A program made the translations under genes and the position numbers. Shown here one piece after another: positions 32,166-43,200 of a stretch of DNA of 64,000 nucleotides. How positions within the stretch are numbered: the first letter of the stretch is position 1; the number at the start of each line of letters is the position of its first letter. The notes below the pieces were generated by a model. That model ran no database searches. It was not told where the DNA came from and saw only the letters and a program-made list of their open reading frames with translations. Origin of the DNA: JAGXRK01 sp963804005 (GTDB taxonomy: Bacteria > Bacteroidota > Ignavibacteria > Ignavibacteriales > Ignavibacteriaceae); the NCBI GenBank assembly GCA_963804005.1, contig CAWDOP010000014.1:124001-188000 (forward strand). Reading direction: 5' to 3'.

Positions 32166-33398
32166 TTATTTCTCCATTTCAAGATATTTATTTACGACTT
32201 CATCAACATTTTTAGCGGTTGGAAAGTATGAATGAATCTTTCTCAAAACTGCTTCTACAACTGCATCGGGACAGCTTGCACCGCTTGTTAAGATTATATC
32301 AACTACATTTTTATTTGGGAGAAAATTCTCCGTTACAACTTCTTTGTGTTTCTGAATATTAAAATGACTGATTGACTTATCATTTAAGATCTTCTCTCCA
32401 GATGATATGAAATATGTAGGAAGCTTTTCTTCGCACAATTCGACAATATGGGATGTGTTTGAACTGTTGTATCCTCCCACAACAATTGCAATATCAGCCT
32501 GTTCTTTTAACAAACCATACGTTGCCTCTTGATTATCGTAGGTTGCATAGCAGAGAGTGTCGCGCGTATCAGCAAAATGTTTCTTAATATTATCTGCACC
32601 GTACTTTTTTATCATGGTTTCTTTTAGCAGATCGGCAATTTCCTGGGTTTCTGTTGCAAGCATTGTTGTTTGGTTTACAACTCCAACTTTTATCAAATCT
32701 TTTTTTACATCAAATGCTTCGGAATATTTTCCTTCAAACATTTTGAAGAATTCTTCGGCTGGCTTCTCATTTAGTATAAATGATGCAAGTAATTTCGTTT
32801 CTTCAATATTTCTTACAATTACAGAAGCTGCATTAGTTTTACTGTGTGAAAATGTAGCGCGTGTTTCTTCATGATAATGTTTGCCGTGAATAATTACGGT
32901 GTGATTTTCATCTCCCAGTTGATTGCTTCGATTCCAGACTTTTTCAACAAAAGGACATGTTGTATTATACTTATAAGGATCGATTCCCAATTCATTTAAT
33001 TTCTTTTCGACTTCCAGAGTTGTTCCAAATGCCGGAATAATAACAATATCATCTTTCGTCAGTTTATCCAAATTAATAATATGATTGCCGGAAGTATCCA
33101 TTAAAAATTTTACACCAAGCTTTTCAAGATCAGAATTAACACCAGGATTATGAATCATTTCACTTAGTAAAAAAATTCTTTTATCAGGATTTTCTTCAAT
33201 TGTTTTGTAAGCGATCTCAATTGCATTCTCAACACCATAACAAAATCCAAAGTGACGTGCTAGGTAAAACCTAACCGTACTAAAATCCAGGAATGTTGGA
33301 GCAAAATCTTTTTTCCTTGGATCAAGATCTTTGCGTGCGTTTTTTATTCTCGTTATAAACGAACTTCTATAAAAATGTGGTATGTCAAATTTTTTCAT
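32166..33398 (-). CDS. ispH: 4-hydroxy-3-methylbut-2-enyl diphosphate reductase
   Basis: The 410-residue protein has the three cluster-ligand cysteines of IspH in HFGFCYGVENA, NTTCPFVEKVW and TSGASCPDAVVEAV, plus EMIHNPGVN and the NQTTMLATET segment. It is the last enzyme of the methylerythritol phosphate pathway and yields IPP and DMAPP. It belongs to the long IspH form (about 400 residues), with a 48-residue N-terminal extension before the first cysteine motif and enlarged loops, compared with about 310 in enterobacteria. No other isoprenoid genes are near. Confidence 0.96.
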   Translation of the reverse strand: MKKFDIPHFYRSSFITRIKNARKDLDPRKKDFAPTFLDFSTVRFYLARHFGFCYGVENAIEIAYKTIEENPDKRIFLLSEMIHNPGVNSDLEKLGVKFLMDTSGNHIINLDKLTKDDIVIIPAFGTTLEVEKKLNELGIDPYKYNTTCPFVEKVWNRSNQLGDENHTVIIHGKHYHEETRATFSHSKTNAASVIVRNIEETKLLASFILNEKPAEEFFKMFEGKYSEAFDVKKDLIKVGVVNQTTMLATETQEIADLLKETMIKKYGADNIKKHFADTRDTLCYATYDNQEATYGLLKEQADIAIVVGGYNSSNTSHIVELCEEKLPTYFISSGEKILNDKSISHFNIQKHKEVVTENFLPNKNVVDIILTSGASCPDAVVEAVLRKIHSYFPTAKNVDEVVNKYLEMEK

Positions 33399-33455
33399 AA
33401 TCTATTTAAATATTTTATTCGTGAGCATAAAGAGAATACAATTAGTTCTTGATGT

Positions 33456-33938
33456 TTAATTTTTGAAAATCGCTTCCTTTTCAGGACCGGAAATCTGCAT
33501 ATCAAGCACAAAACCCTCTTTTGAGGGTTTATTAAACAAAAAGAAACCAAATACAAAAATGAATACTACTGCATAAAGGTAATTCGCAGTAAGAAAAAAG
33601 GCAATCAAACCGAAAAGTCCTGCACCTTCCAGCATTGCCCAGCAAATAATTTTGAACATGCGATATCTAGCCATCTTATCATTAAGAGAATCATTTGGAG
33701 AAACTTTCATTAAATTCTGATTATAAACAAGTATGGATAAAAACATCATAATCATACCAAAAGATGGAACGACAAAAAGAAATATACTATCCAGTTCCTT
33801 ATTAAGTTCATTATTTCTACTCTCAATAAGAAAAAGAAAAATTACGAAAATAAAAATTTGTCCTGCTGCTATAGCTAAAAACAAAATATTATTTAACTTA
33901 AAGCCCGCATTAAGATTATTTGGCTGACTATTATTCAT
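33456..33938 (-). CDS. Four-helix membrane protein, unknown function
   Basis: The 160-residue protein has four hydrophobic helices (about residues 15-37, 49-67, 93-113 and 116-135) and a hydrophilic C-terminal tail (FNKPSKEGFVLDMQISGPEK). No named family is recognised. It lies 57 bases upstream of ispH on the same strand and is divergent from prfA (74 bases). A hairpin (AAACCCTC, four bases, GAGGGTTT) lies within its last codons at 33511-33530. Confidence 0.65.
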   Translation of the reverse strand: MNNSQPNNLNAGFKLNNILFLAIAAGQIFIFVIFLFLIESRNNELNKELDSIFLFVVPSFGMIMMFLSILVYNQNLMKVSPNDSLNDKMARYRMFKIICWAMLEGAGLFGLIAFFLTANYLYAVVFIFVFGFFLFNKPSKEGFVLDMQISGPEKEAIFKN

Positions 33939-34012
33939 TTCGATTACCTTATTTAATTTCTTAATTTAACCAGTGGTTTTATATATTTGCATTCCAAATT
34001 TAGAGATACAAG

Positions 34013-35092
34013 ATGAATTTATCAGACAAGCTTGAAAAAATAAAATCAAAATACGATCAGATAACGGCTCAGCTTTCAGATCCAGCTTATCTGAATGATT
34101 ATGAGAAGCTCAAAAACCTTAACAAAGAGCGAAGTAATCTTGAAGAACTTGTAACTGTTTATAATAAGTACTCCTCAGTAATAAAAAATATTATGGGAAA
34201 TGAAGAGATAATTGATACAGTTAAAGACTCTGAAATGGTTGAACTTGCCGAAACGGAACTTGAAGAGTTGAAAGAGCAAAAAGAAAAACTTGAAGAGGAA
34301 ATAAAAGTATTGCTTCTTCCAAAAGATCCGAACGATGATAAAGATATTATTATGGAAATTCGCGCTGGTACCGGAGGAGATGAAGCTGCTCTCTTTGCAG
34401 GAAACTTATTCAGAATGTATTCCAGGTATGCTGAAATTAGAGGATGGAAAATTGAACTTATCGATTTAAGTGAAACCGGGTTGGGCGGGATAAAAGAAGT
34501 AGTTTTTTCTATAAGCGGAAAAAATGTTTACGGTGATTTAAAATTTGAGTCCGGCGTTCACAGAGTACAGCGTGTACCCGATACTGAAGGAAGTGGAAGA
34601 GTTCACACTTCAGCAGCTTCGGTAGCTGTTCTTCTTGAAGTTGAAGGTGTAGAAATAGATATTAATCCAAGTGATTTGAAGATTGATATTTTCCGTTCCG
34701 GCGGTGCGGGCGGACAGAATGTAAATAAAGTTGAAACTGCTGTTCGAATGACTCATTTACCAACAGGACTTGTTGTTCAGTGCCAGGATGAAAGATCGCA
34801 ATTAAAAAACAAGTTGAAGGCAATGAAAGTTTTGAAAGCAAGACTCTATGATCTTAAACTAAAGGAACAGAATGAAAAACAATCTGCTAAAAGAAAATCT
34901 ATGGTTGGAAGCGGAGACAGAAGCGATAAGATCAGAACTTATAATTATCCTCAGAACAGAATTACTGATCACAGAATTGGACTAACATTATATAATCTGG
35001 CTAATATTATGGAAGGTCAGATTGATGAATTGGTTGAACAATTAAAACTTACCGATCATGCTGAGAAGCTGCATGCCTCTGAGGAATATTAG
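34013..35092 (+). CDS. prfA: Peptide chain release factor 1
   Basis: The 359-residue protein is a standard RF1. It has an N-terminal helical domain, EIRAGTGGDEAALFAG, the codon-recognition region with VPDTEGSGRVHTSA (the P-x-T-type tripeptide loop lies around here), the catalytic GGQ in RSGGAGGQNVNKVETA and the KSMVGSGDRSDKIRTYNYPQNR segment. It ends translation at UAA and UAG. In many genomes it sits beside prmC, which is absent here. The ribosome site before the ATG is weak (GAGATACAAG). Confidence 0.97.
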   Translation: MNLSDKLEKIKSKYDQITAQLSDPAYLNDYEKLKNLNKERSNLEELVTVYNKYSSVIKNIMGNEEIIDTVKDSEMVELAETELEELKEQKEKLEEEIKVLLLPKDPNDDKDIIMEIRAGTGGDEAALFAGNLFRMYSRYAEIRGWKIELIDLSETGLGGIKEVVFSISGKNVYGDLKFESGVHRVQRVPDTEGSGRVHTSAASVAVLLEVEGVEIDINPSDLKIDIFRSGGAGGQNVNKVETAVRMTHLPTGLVVQCQDERSQLKNKLKAMKVLKARLYDLKLKEQNEKQSAKRKSMVGSGDRSDKIRTYNYPQNRITDHRIGLTLYNLANIMEGQIDELVEQLKLTDHAEKLHASEEY

Positions 35093-35161
35093 TGAATTTT
35101 CTTTGAAAATAGCTTGAAATGGAATTAGTGAAATAAATTTCCCACAATATATTTTAGAAAC

Positions 35162-36727
35162 TCAGGTTCTATTGATTGCAATCAAGCTTATATCGTCTTC
35201 AAAAGATCCATTACTGAAACTTTTTATTGAATTCTGAATATTTGCTATACAATCCTCACCAACAGATAGTTCTGCTAGCATATTCTTAAAGTTTTCTTCA
35301 CCGAGCATCACCCCGGCATTATTTCTGGTTTCAATAACTCCATCAGTTATTAAGAAGAGAATATCGTTTGGTTTTAATTCAATTAAAATATCTTGAAAAT
35401 TGCCTTCTGCAACAAATCCCAATAATAATCCTTTTGATTGAATTTGAGTTATTTCATTGGTTGCGCTATTCTTTAAGAAGAGCGGCATATCACCAGCACC
35501 GGAATAATTAATTGTTTTATCTTCTTTATTAATTACTAAAACTGAAAGTGTTGTAAATACTTCGGAAATTTTTGAATCGTTATAAACTGCACTATTAACT
35601 TTATCAAGAATTTCACTCGGAGAAAACTTATCAGCGTTTTGAAGAACGCCCCGCAAAGAAGTTCTAACATACCCGGCATAAGCAAATGCAAAATACCAGG
35701 CACCCCACTTTTTACCCATAACATCACCTAATATTATAGCTAGATTATTTTTATCCAACTGAAAATAATCTATAAAATCGCCGCCGGGAATTCCTTTAAA
35801 TGGAATATGCCATTGGTGAATTTTAAATCCCTCGATAACCGGTGCGAAATCAGGTACCACCTTTACTCTAAGGGAACTGGCTGCCTGTTGTAATTCAGAT
35901 ACAATTTTTCTTCGTTCGTTACCGAGACTTTTAATAATCGCAGTTACCTTTGCAACAACAACTTTAGGACCGGCAGTTTTTAAAACATAATCTGTAATTC
36001 CAAGATCGTAACCGTCAAGAATATCTTTTTCCTCGCCTTTAGCTGTAAGATAAATAAAAGGAATATTTTTAAAATCATCATCAGCAAGAAGCATCTTTCT
36101 GAATTGAAAACCATCGGTTTTGGGCATCATAATATCTGAAATAATAATGTCGGGCACATAATTTTTTATTGCTGCCATAGCTTCATCTACATTTGCTGCA
36201 GTGGTACATTCAAATCCGGCTTTATCAAGATTATACTTGAACAATCTTGAAATAGACGGGTCATCATCAACAAAAAGAATTTTAGTTGATCTTTCACTAA
36301 AAGATGATGCTAAATTTTTCTTAACACCGTATAGTTTATAAATTTCAGACCTTCTTAGTAATGCCTGAACCTTTATTAAAAGTTCATCAATATCGAAGGG
36401 TTTTGTTATAATATCATCACCGCCTACTTCCATAGCCATGGATTTGTCCTGAAGAGAACTTTTTGCAGTAACGAAAACGAAAGGTAGTTGTCTGTGATTT
36501 TCATTTTCACGGACTTTTTTACAGAACTCGAATCCATCCATTTCATCCATTGTAACATCACAAAGAACAAGGTCTATGTTTTTTGTTTCAAGCACATTAA
36601 AAGCCTGTGATGCGTTCTCAACCTCAATTGAATTATAATCATTCTTTCGAAGGTGATGACCAATCACTTTGCGGATTGTTAGATCGTCATCTATTACCAG
36701 GATTGATTTTGATCCGGATGATGCCAT
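35162..36727 (-). CDS. Double-receiver PP2C-type phosphatase (RsbU-like)
   Basis: The 521 residues comprise two receiver domains in tandem (about 1-125 with Asp in LVLCDVTMDE, and about 145-275 with Asp in IIISDIMMPK) and a SpoIIE/PP2C phosphatase domain (about 300-521: IPGGDFIDYF, AIILGDVMGK, LFLITDGVIE, DDISLIAI). By family such proteins dephosphorylate a STAS anti-anti-sigma factor in a partner-switch. A STAS gene lies 72 bases upstream on the same strand, which supports that pairing. No RsbW-like kinase is in the window. Confidence 0.92.
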   Translation of the reverse strand: MASSGSKSILVIDDDLTIRKVIGHHLRKNDYNSIEVENASQAFNVLETKNIDLVLCDVTMDEMDGFEFCKKVRENENHRQLPFVFVTAKSSLQDKSMAMEVGGDDIITKPFDIDELLIKVQALLRRSEIYKLYGVKKNLASSFSERSTKILFVDDDPSISRLFKYNLDKAGFECTTAANVDEAMAAIKNYVPDIIISDIMMPKTDGFQFRKMLLADDDFKNIPFIYLTAKGEEKDILDGYDLGITDYVLKTAGPKVVVAKVTAIIKSLGNERRKIVSELQQAASSLRVKVVPDFAPVIEGFKIHQWHIPFKGIPGGDFIDYFQLDKNNLAIILGDVMGKKWGAWYFAFAYAGYVRTSLRGVLQNADKFSPSEILDKVNSAVYNDSKISEVFTTLSVLVINKEDKTINYSGAGDMPLFLKNSATNEITQIQSKGLLLGFVAEGNFQDILIELKPNDILFLITDGVIETRNNAGVMLGEENFKNMLAELSVGEDCIANIQNSIKSFSNGSFEDDISLIAINRT

Positions 36728-36799
36728 GTTATAATATCATAGTAAAAAACAATTTTGCCAATTATTGCAGTAAGAATTCAGATCATACAAATGTCTGCA

Positions 36800-37138
36800 T
36801 CAGGAAAAACTATTTACTGCTTCTTCCTGAGTTTTATAGGATTCAAAAACCCTGTACATTCTGGTAAGTTCAAACATCGAATGAACCGAGGGTTGAAATC
36901 CAACTAATCTCAGATCACCGCCAGCACTGGTAACTTTTTTAAGAGAAAGGACCAAAGATCCGAGAAAAGTTGAATCAATAAATTCACAGTAGGAGAGATC
37001 TACAACTATTTTTTTCCAGCCTTCTTCAATTTCTTTAACAAGAACATCTTTAAAATTATTTGCTTCTTTTAAAGTGGCCCTGAATAAATTAACAGTAATT
37101 ATTAGTACCTCTCCCTGAACTTCTTTTGAAAATTCCAT
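36800..37138 (-). CDS. STAS-domain anti-anti-sigma factor (RsbV/SpoIIAA-like)
   Basis: The 112-residue protein is a single STAS domain with the phosphorylatable-serine region in YCEFIDSTFLGSLVLSL (normally the Ser after Asp) and the usual GGDLRLVGF and TRMYRVFES strands. In partner switching, its unphosphorylated form binds an anti-sigma kinase and frees a sigma factor or other target. It lies between a sigma54 activator (17 bases upstream) and the PP2C phosphatase that probably acts on it. Confidence 0.9.
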   Translation of the reverse strand: MEFSKEVQGEVLIITVNLFRATLKEANNFKDVLVKEIEEGWKKIVVDLSYCEFIDSTFLGSLVLSLKKVTSAGGDLRLVGFQPSVHSMFELTRMYRVFESYKTQEEAVNSFS

Positions 37139-37155
37139 AATTTCCCTCTGAGATT

Positions 37156-38532
37156 TTAATTTCTGTTCTCTATATTGTATTTATCCATTAAACGATAAAT
37201 CGTAGCTCTTCCAAGCTTAAGTTTTTTTGCTACTACTACAATGTTTCCGTTGGTTACTCTTAATGCGTGTCTTATTGCTTCTTCTTTCAATTTTTCAAAT
37301 GGTAAAATTGTCTCGTCGCTGAACAAAGGACTGCTAGTTTCAACATTTGCACTATCTTCAGTAGCCCGCAGATGCGAAGGTAAATCATCAACATCAATTA
37401 AGTTAGAATCAGTTATTATAATACATCTTTCAACAGTATTCTCGACTTCTCTAACATTTCCGGGCCAGTTATATTCGTAAATAATTTTTAATGCACGTTT
37501 TGTAAAGCCTTTTATATTCTTATCTAACTTTTCACTGAACTTCTTAATAAAATGCTCGGCCAGTATAAGTATATCACCTCTTCTGCTTCTTAAAGGCGGA
37601 ATAGATATAGGAAAAGAGTTTAATCTGTAGAAAAGATCTTCCCTGAATTCCTTATTCTCAACGGCATGCTTAAGATCTCTGTTAGTAGCAGAAATAATTC
37701 TAACATCCGTTTTTATAAGTTCTGTTCCACCAACTCTTTCAAATTCTTTCTGCTGAATTACACGAAGCAATTTTGCCTGTAAAAGCATTTCAAGGTCACC
37801 GACTTCATCTAAAAAGATTGTGCCGCCTCGCGCAATTTCAAACTTTCCTAGCTTTCTTTGATGAGCTCCTGTAAATGCACCTTTTTCATGACCAAATAAT
37901 TCACTTTCCAAGAGTTCCCTTGGGATAGAAGCACAATTAACCACAACAAATGGTTTATCTTTTCTTATTCCATTATAGTGAATAGCTCTTGCAATTAATT
38001 CTTTACCGGTACCGCTTTCTCCGTATATCAGAACGGTTATATCATTGTTCAAGACTTTTGATACAAGTTTAAAAACATCCTGCATTCTACCGTCGGCAGA
38101 AATTATATTATCAAAGCTATATTCCTGTTTTACATTCTCCCTAAGATTTTGTAGTTCTTTTGTTAGGTCATAATTTCTTATGGCGTTTTTTATTGATAAT
38201 TCAAGCTTCTGCTGATCGATCGGTTTGGTAAAATAATCATATGCGCCGAAACGAAGAGAGTCAACAGCAACTTCAATGCTTCCTTGAGCAGAAAGCATAA
38301 TTACTGGAACATTTTCATCGAATTGTTTAATTTTTTTTAAGGTTTCAATTCCGTTAGCTCCCGGTAACATTATATCGAGCAATATAAGATCTGGTTTTTT
38401 ACTCAAGTTTTTGATAACATCTTCCCCATTGGAGAAGATTTCAACCTGATATTTCCACTTATCCTTAACCCAATATGAAAGAAGTTTGGATATTGCTTGT
38501 TCGTCATCGACAATAAAAATGAGTTTTTCCAA
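37156..38532 (-). CDS. Sigma54-dependent response regulator (NtrC family)
   Basis: The 458-residue activator has a receiver (about 1-120, Asp in LILLDIMLPG, Lys in FTKPIDQQ), an AAA+ domain with GESGTGKE, the normal ELFGHEKGAFTGA loop and TIFLDEVGD, and a Fis-type helix-turn-helix (NGNIVVVAKKLKLGRATIYRLM). It should activate sigma54 promoters when phosphorylated by the PAS kinase encoded 14 bases upstream. The same operon then encodes a STAS protein and a PP2C phosphatase, an unusual mix of sigma54 activation and partner switching. Confidence 0.95.
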   Translation of the reverse strand: MEKLIFIVDDEQAISKLLSYWVKDKWKYQVEIFSNGEDVIKNLSKKPDLILLDIMLPGANGIETLKKIKQFDENVPVIMLSAQGSIEVAVDSLRFGAYDYFTKPIDQQKLELSIKNAIRNYDLTKELQNLRENVKQEYSFDNIISADGRMQDVFKLVSKVLNNDITVLIYGESGTGKELIARAIHYNGIRKDKPFVVVNCASIPRELLESELFGHEKGAFTGAHQRKLGKFEIARGGTIFLDEVGDLEMLLQAKLLRVIQQKEFERVGGTELIKTDVRIISATNRDLKHAVENKEFREDLFYRLNSFPISIPPLRSRRGDILILAEHFIKKFSEKLDKNIKGFTKRALKIIYEYNWPGNVREVENTVERCIIITDSNLIDVDDLPSHLRATEDSANVETSSPLFSDETILPFEKLKEEAIRHALRVTNGNIVVVAKKLKLGRATIYRLMDKYNIENRN

Positions 38533-38546
38533 AACAGACCTTAATT

Positions 38547-40175
38547 TTATCTTTCTTTAATGTTCTTTAATAGTTTAAGAATTACCGTGGTTCCTTTTTT
38601 AGGTTCACTCTGAATAGTTATTAATCCTTTGTGTAAATCTACAATTTGTTTCACAAAAACCAATCCTATACCAGTGCCAATCAACTCTGTTTCCTGTCTT
38701 CTTCCTTTATAGAACTTCTCAAAAATAAAAGGCATCTCTTTTTCGGGAATGCCAATACCCGTATCTGAAATAATTATTTCAACTTCACGATATAAATTAC
38801 TAATAATTACAGTTATTCTTCCGCCATAGTCAGTAAACTTAACGGCATTATTCATCAAAGCTTGTATAGCCTGACTAATTCTTTCTTTATCTGCTTCAAT
38901 GATTATTTTTTCTGTAAGAATTTCCAGAGTAAAAACAATATTCTTTAACTTCGCAAGCTTGCTATGTTCCTCTGCGATTGATTTGGTTAATTCAACTATA
39001 TCGAACTGAGTTTTATTAAGTGTTATAACTCCTGCTTCCATTCTGGAGAGGTCTAATACATCATTGATAAGTTTTGCAAGTCGTTTTCCTTCGTTAAGTA
39101 TGATTGAGTTGAACTCCATCCTAAGATCACCGGTCATTTGCGGATCAGAATTAATGGTTTCAGAAAATCCAACAATTGATGCAAGTGGTGTTCGAAGCTC
39201 ATGAGATATATTTGACACGAATTCGCTTTTCATCCTGTTTAATTCATCCAGCAATGCTTTATGCTGATTTGAACGAGCTCTTTCTACTTTGATTAATCTT
39301 TCAGTTTCAATCAATCGAGGCTCCAAATCTTTTAACCTGGACTCAAGCTGTCTTATTATAGTAATGTTTCTTCCCACACCAAGAAGTCCAATTATTCTGT
39401 TATCAGAAAAGATTGTTTTAACATTCAAGTCAACATAAACCTTTTTTTCATACTTGGTCATGAATGTCGCTTCAAATTTTCCATCGCTTCTGATTTCAAT
39501 AATTTTAGATAATTCCGAATTTGTATAATTAAGAGTATCCGTATCGAGAAAATCAGTTAAATGCTTACCAATAAATTCATCAGCTTTGTAATCAAGTAAC
39601 TCAGCACCATGATTATTTATTGATAAAAAACATCCTTCGTTATCAACAATAAATACAATATCGCCAGAAATTTCATTTAGCTCTCTGAAAAAATCTTTCC
39701 AATTCCCCATTTCTAAAAGCTTTAACGATGTTAGTAAAGATCGGTCGGAATTGAAATTGAGTATAAATTTACCTATCGCTTTTATCTGAGAATTAAAAAA
39801 GTCTATTTGATATTGAGGAATATTTTGCTGTCTTTCTGAGTGCGAATATGCAATTAGTAAAAAGAAGTTTCGTTCCTTTTTTGAAAGTTTTATTAGTTGA
39901 TAATGATGCAAGTACCCTTTTTTTTCAATGATCTCACTTTTGAAAGATGATTCTACAGTTGCAGAAACATCTTTCTCATCAACAATATGAAGCAATTCAT
40001 TGACAGAAATTAATATTTCCGACAAGATTTTAGAATTACCTTTACTTGCTAAATTAATAAGTGAATAACCATCAAAGTAAAGAAGAGATGCCTCTTCGGC
40101 GGATGTATAATCCTTTAAAAGCGTGAGGATATTTTCAATAAAGTTTAACATTGAATTATTAAGATACCTGGTCAA
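38547..40175 (-). CDS. PAS-containing sensor histidine kinase
   Basis: The 542-residue soluble kinase has a GAF-like N-terminal region (about 1-160), a PAS domain (about 165-290, GDIVFIVDNEGCFLSINNHG to LGVGRNITIIRQLE), a coiled segment, HisKA (ISHELRTPLASIVGF) and an ATPase domain (ALMNNAVKFTDYGG, DTGIGIP, GTGIGLVFVK). It is the first gene of the operon leading into the sigma54 activator, STAS protein and PP2C phosphatase, so its signal probably controls all three. The ligand is unknown. Confidence 0.92.
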   Translation of the reverse strand: MTRYLNNSMLNFIENILTLLKDYTSAEEASLLYFDGYSLINLASKGNSKILSEILISVNELLHIVDEKDVSATVESSFKSEIIEKKGYLHHYQLIKLSKKERNFFLLIAYSHSERQQNIPQYQIDFFNSQIKAIGKFILNFNSDRSLLTSLKLLEMGNWKDFFRELNEISGDIVFIVDNEGCFLSINNHGAELLDYKADEFIGKHLTDFLDTDTLNYTNSELSKIIEIRSDGKFEATFMTKYEKKVYVDLNVKTIFSDNRIIGLLGVGRNITIIRQLESRLKDLEPRLIETERLIKVERARSNQHKALLDELNRMKSEFVSNISHELRTPLASIVGFSETINSDPQMTGDLRMEFNSIILNEGKRLAKLINDVLDLSRMEAGVITLNKTQFDIVELTKSIAEEHSKLAKLKNIVFTLEILTEKIIIEADKERISQAIQALMNNAVKFTDYGGRITVIISNLYREVEIIISDTGIGIPEKEMPFIFEKFYKGRRQETELIGTGIGLVFVKQIVDLHKGLITIQSEPKKGTTVILKLLKNIKER

Positions 40176-40244
40176 AATATAATGATTTTGATTTTAAATC
40201 AATCATTAAAGAAAAGAAGTTTTTCACAACTCCAGATTGATATA

Positions 40245-43200
40245 TCAATTTTCTATATTTTCTTTCTGCAAGGCTTCATAGTAGCGACGAATGAGGTCTT
40301 CAAAATCTTTTTTATAGCCTTCGCGAACTGTACGATTTAATTCGTCTTTAATTTTGTTTTTACCCTGATCTGATGAAAGATTAAGCTCGGTAGGCGATTG
40401 CCGAACGATTCTCTGTCCTGTTTCCGATCTTCTTTCTTTTTCAAAATCTCTTTCATTTATAGACCGCTGTGCATCAAGCAGTTTAGATAATATTCTTTCC
40501 TGCTTTTGAATTAGGTCATCATCAAGTCGTTCTGTATTCATATCAGTAACAACTTCCTGCATTTGCTTTACAATATTTTCAAGATCAGCAGGAATTTTTT
40601 TCGATTCACCGGAAAGTTTTGCTTCTTCATTTAACTGTTCGAGGGATTTTCTTATTAGGTCTTGCTGTTGACCAAGACGCTGAAATTCGGCAAGCTGTTC
40701 AGAAGTCATATTTCCCTGTATCATTTGTTGAAGCATTTGTGTCATATTATTCAGAGACATTTGCTGTCCGCCAAGCTGTTGAAGCTGCTGCATTAACGAC
40801 ATCATTCCACCGCCACTGCCACCTTGCATCATTGATTCCATTGAGTTTTTTAACATTGAAGCGGCTTCATTTAAATGCTTCATCGCTTCACCCTGAGTAA
40901 TTGCTGCAAATGGTCCATTACGGTTTTGCATAGATTGTATCGATACATCCATTTTTTGATTTGCATTACCAAGTGCTTTTCCCATTTCAGGTGAAACAGC
41001 AAAAGTTTTTTGAGAGAGATCTGAAAGTTGCTGTAATAAACGATTAAGATTTTGCTTTAGGCTATTTTGCTGTTGTGCATTTTCTGTAAACTGCGATGAA
41101 TTCGGATCAAGTTTTTCAGATTGTTTCTTTAGTTCTTCCTGTTGCTGAGATAACTTAAGAAGGTTGTCAAGTATTCGCATCATGTCGGTGAGTACCTGCA
41201 TCTGGCTCTGCTGCATCCTCTGATCTTTCATTTGCTGAAGCATTTCCATCAATTGTTCCATATTCTGACTCAACTGCTGCTGATTCTGTTGTGCCCTCTG
41301 CATCTGTTTTTGTTTAATATCTTTTGAAGCTTGTTTAGACAGTTCTTCATTCATTTGTTCCCTGAACTCTTCAAGAAGTTTTTGCATCTCCTCAGACGGC
41401 ATATCATCTATCTCGCTCATCTTTTCGGAAAGTTCTTCCATATTTCCGGATAGTTTATCCAACTGTTGTGAAATCTCATCCTGCTTTTTACTTAGCTGTT
41501 CAGATTTTTTTTGATTATTAGCATCGCTTTGTTTTGTTTGCTCACCTAACTCTTGCTGCTGCTCATTTATTTGTTCTGTTCGTTTCATCAGTTCATCAAA
41601 CTTTTGTTCAACCTGAATTCTTTTGAGAAGATTAAGAGTCCGTTCGATACTTTTTTTAAAACGCTCTTCATCAATCTTCATATTCTGCATTTCACTCTGG
41701 GTCATGTCCCTGTTCATCTGTTCGAGTATATCTCTGAATTTTTCCATCGCCTTTTTCATCTCGTCGCTGGTCAGTTCATTCATCAACTCCTGAAGCTCCA
41801 TATATTTTTCTAAAGTCTCTTTTGACAAGAGATCATTTTGCTGTAATTCTTGCTGCATCTTCTGAAGATTTTCGCGAACATCACTCATTTTTTCCTGGAG
41901 TTCTTCAAACTTATCAAGAGTTTTTTCGATTTTTTCTTTTTCTTCCCACGTTAATTCTTTTTTATCCTGCTTCAAATCCTGATCAATCTTTTCTAAATCT
42001 TTTCTTAGCTGTTCTGCTTCTTTAAGGGTTTTACTGAGTTCATCAACAGCTTCATTCTGAACTTTATCAACTTGAGTAAGCAGTTCATCTAATGAAGGCA
42101 CTCGGACATTGAAGACCGATGTTTTCGCTGACTTAGGTCCAATCACATCGTCATTATCAAAAACCTCTAGGTAGTAAGAATAAATATCATCAACAGCAGG
42201 CAGAAGCTGGGTGAGATTCCAGACATAATTAATATCAACTTCTTTTTGTGATGATTGGATTGGAATTTCAATGGAAGTGAATTCTTCCTTTGGCTGTTCA
42301 TATTTTGATCTCGATAACCTATAATAAAGCAGCAGTTTTGTAAATCCGAAATCATCTGAAATTCTTGCACCTAGAGAAACACGATTATCACTTCCAAGTG
42401 AAATATCCTTTCCGGGAAATAATAATTCAATTTGTGGGAACTCATCAAAAACAGGTTTAATAAAATATGTTATAGGATTCTGATTGTCGTTATTTTTTTT
42501 ATCACGGATTATTATTCTGTATGAAGTTTCTTTTCTAATCCTGAAATATCCTTGTGCAATATTATTATCTGACTTTAATTCAACTTGAGTTGTGTCATCA
42601 AATTCAATAAAGGCTGATGAGAGATCTTTTGTAGATGAAAGCGAAATATCAATCCTCGAACCAATAAGCGCAGTAATATTGCCATTATCTTTTTGTTCAA
42701 ATGGAGGGATTTTTGAATACGCTGGCGGATTTATTAAAAATGAAATTGTCTTAATGATTGGTCTATCGACCACATCAATTCTGTAATTTTCACTTTCAAG
42801 TTCATCAGCCCGAACAAAATAATTAAATGATGAACGAACAGATTTCACTTCAAACATGTAATCTTTAAGAGAATCCGCAGTCAATTTAAATTCCGAATAT
42901 TCGGTTTGTTCATCTTCTTTAGTAAATAAAATTACATTTGCAGGCTTGTCACCATAAATTATTATTTCTATTTCAAATGACGATCCTTTTGTTATTTCGG
43001 CATCACCGGGTATAACTTCGAACTGAAATCTTGCCGGTGGAATAAACTCGCGATCGAATTGAATCAACCTGCCAGATGCTTCAGTTAATCCTGGAATGAG
43101 CAGAAAGAATAAAGCTGCAAATAATATAGATACAGAAAAATTTAGAGCCGGTTTTTTAAGAGAATCAAATTTAATAACGGAACCAAACTTAATAGATTTC

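Noticed and set aside
33511..33530. Terminator in the four-helix membrane protein gene
   Set aside because: The hairpin lies within the last coding region and only four T's follow, so a functional terminator is unlikely.
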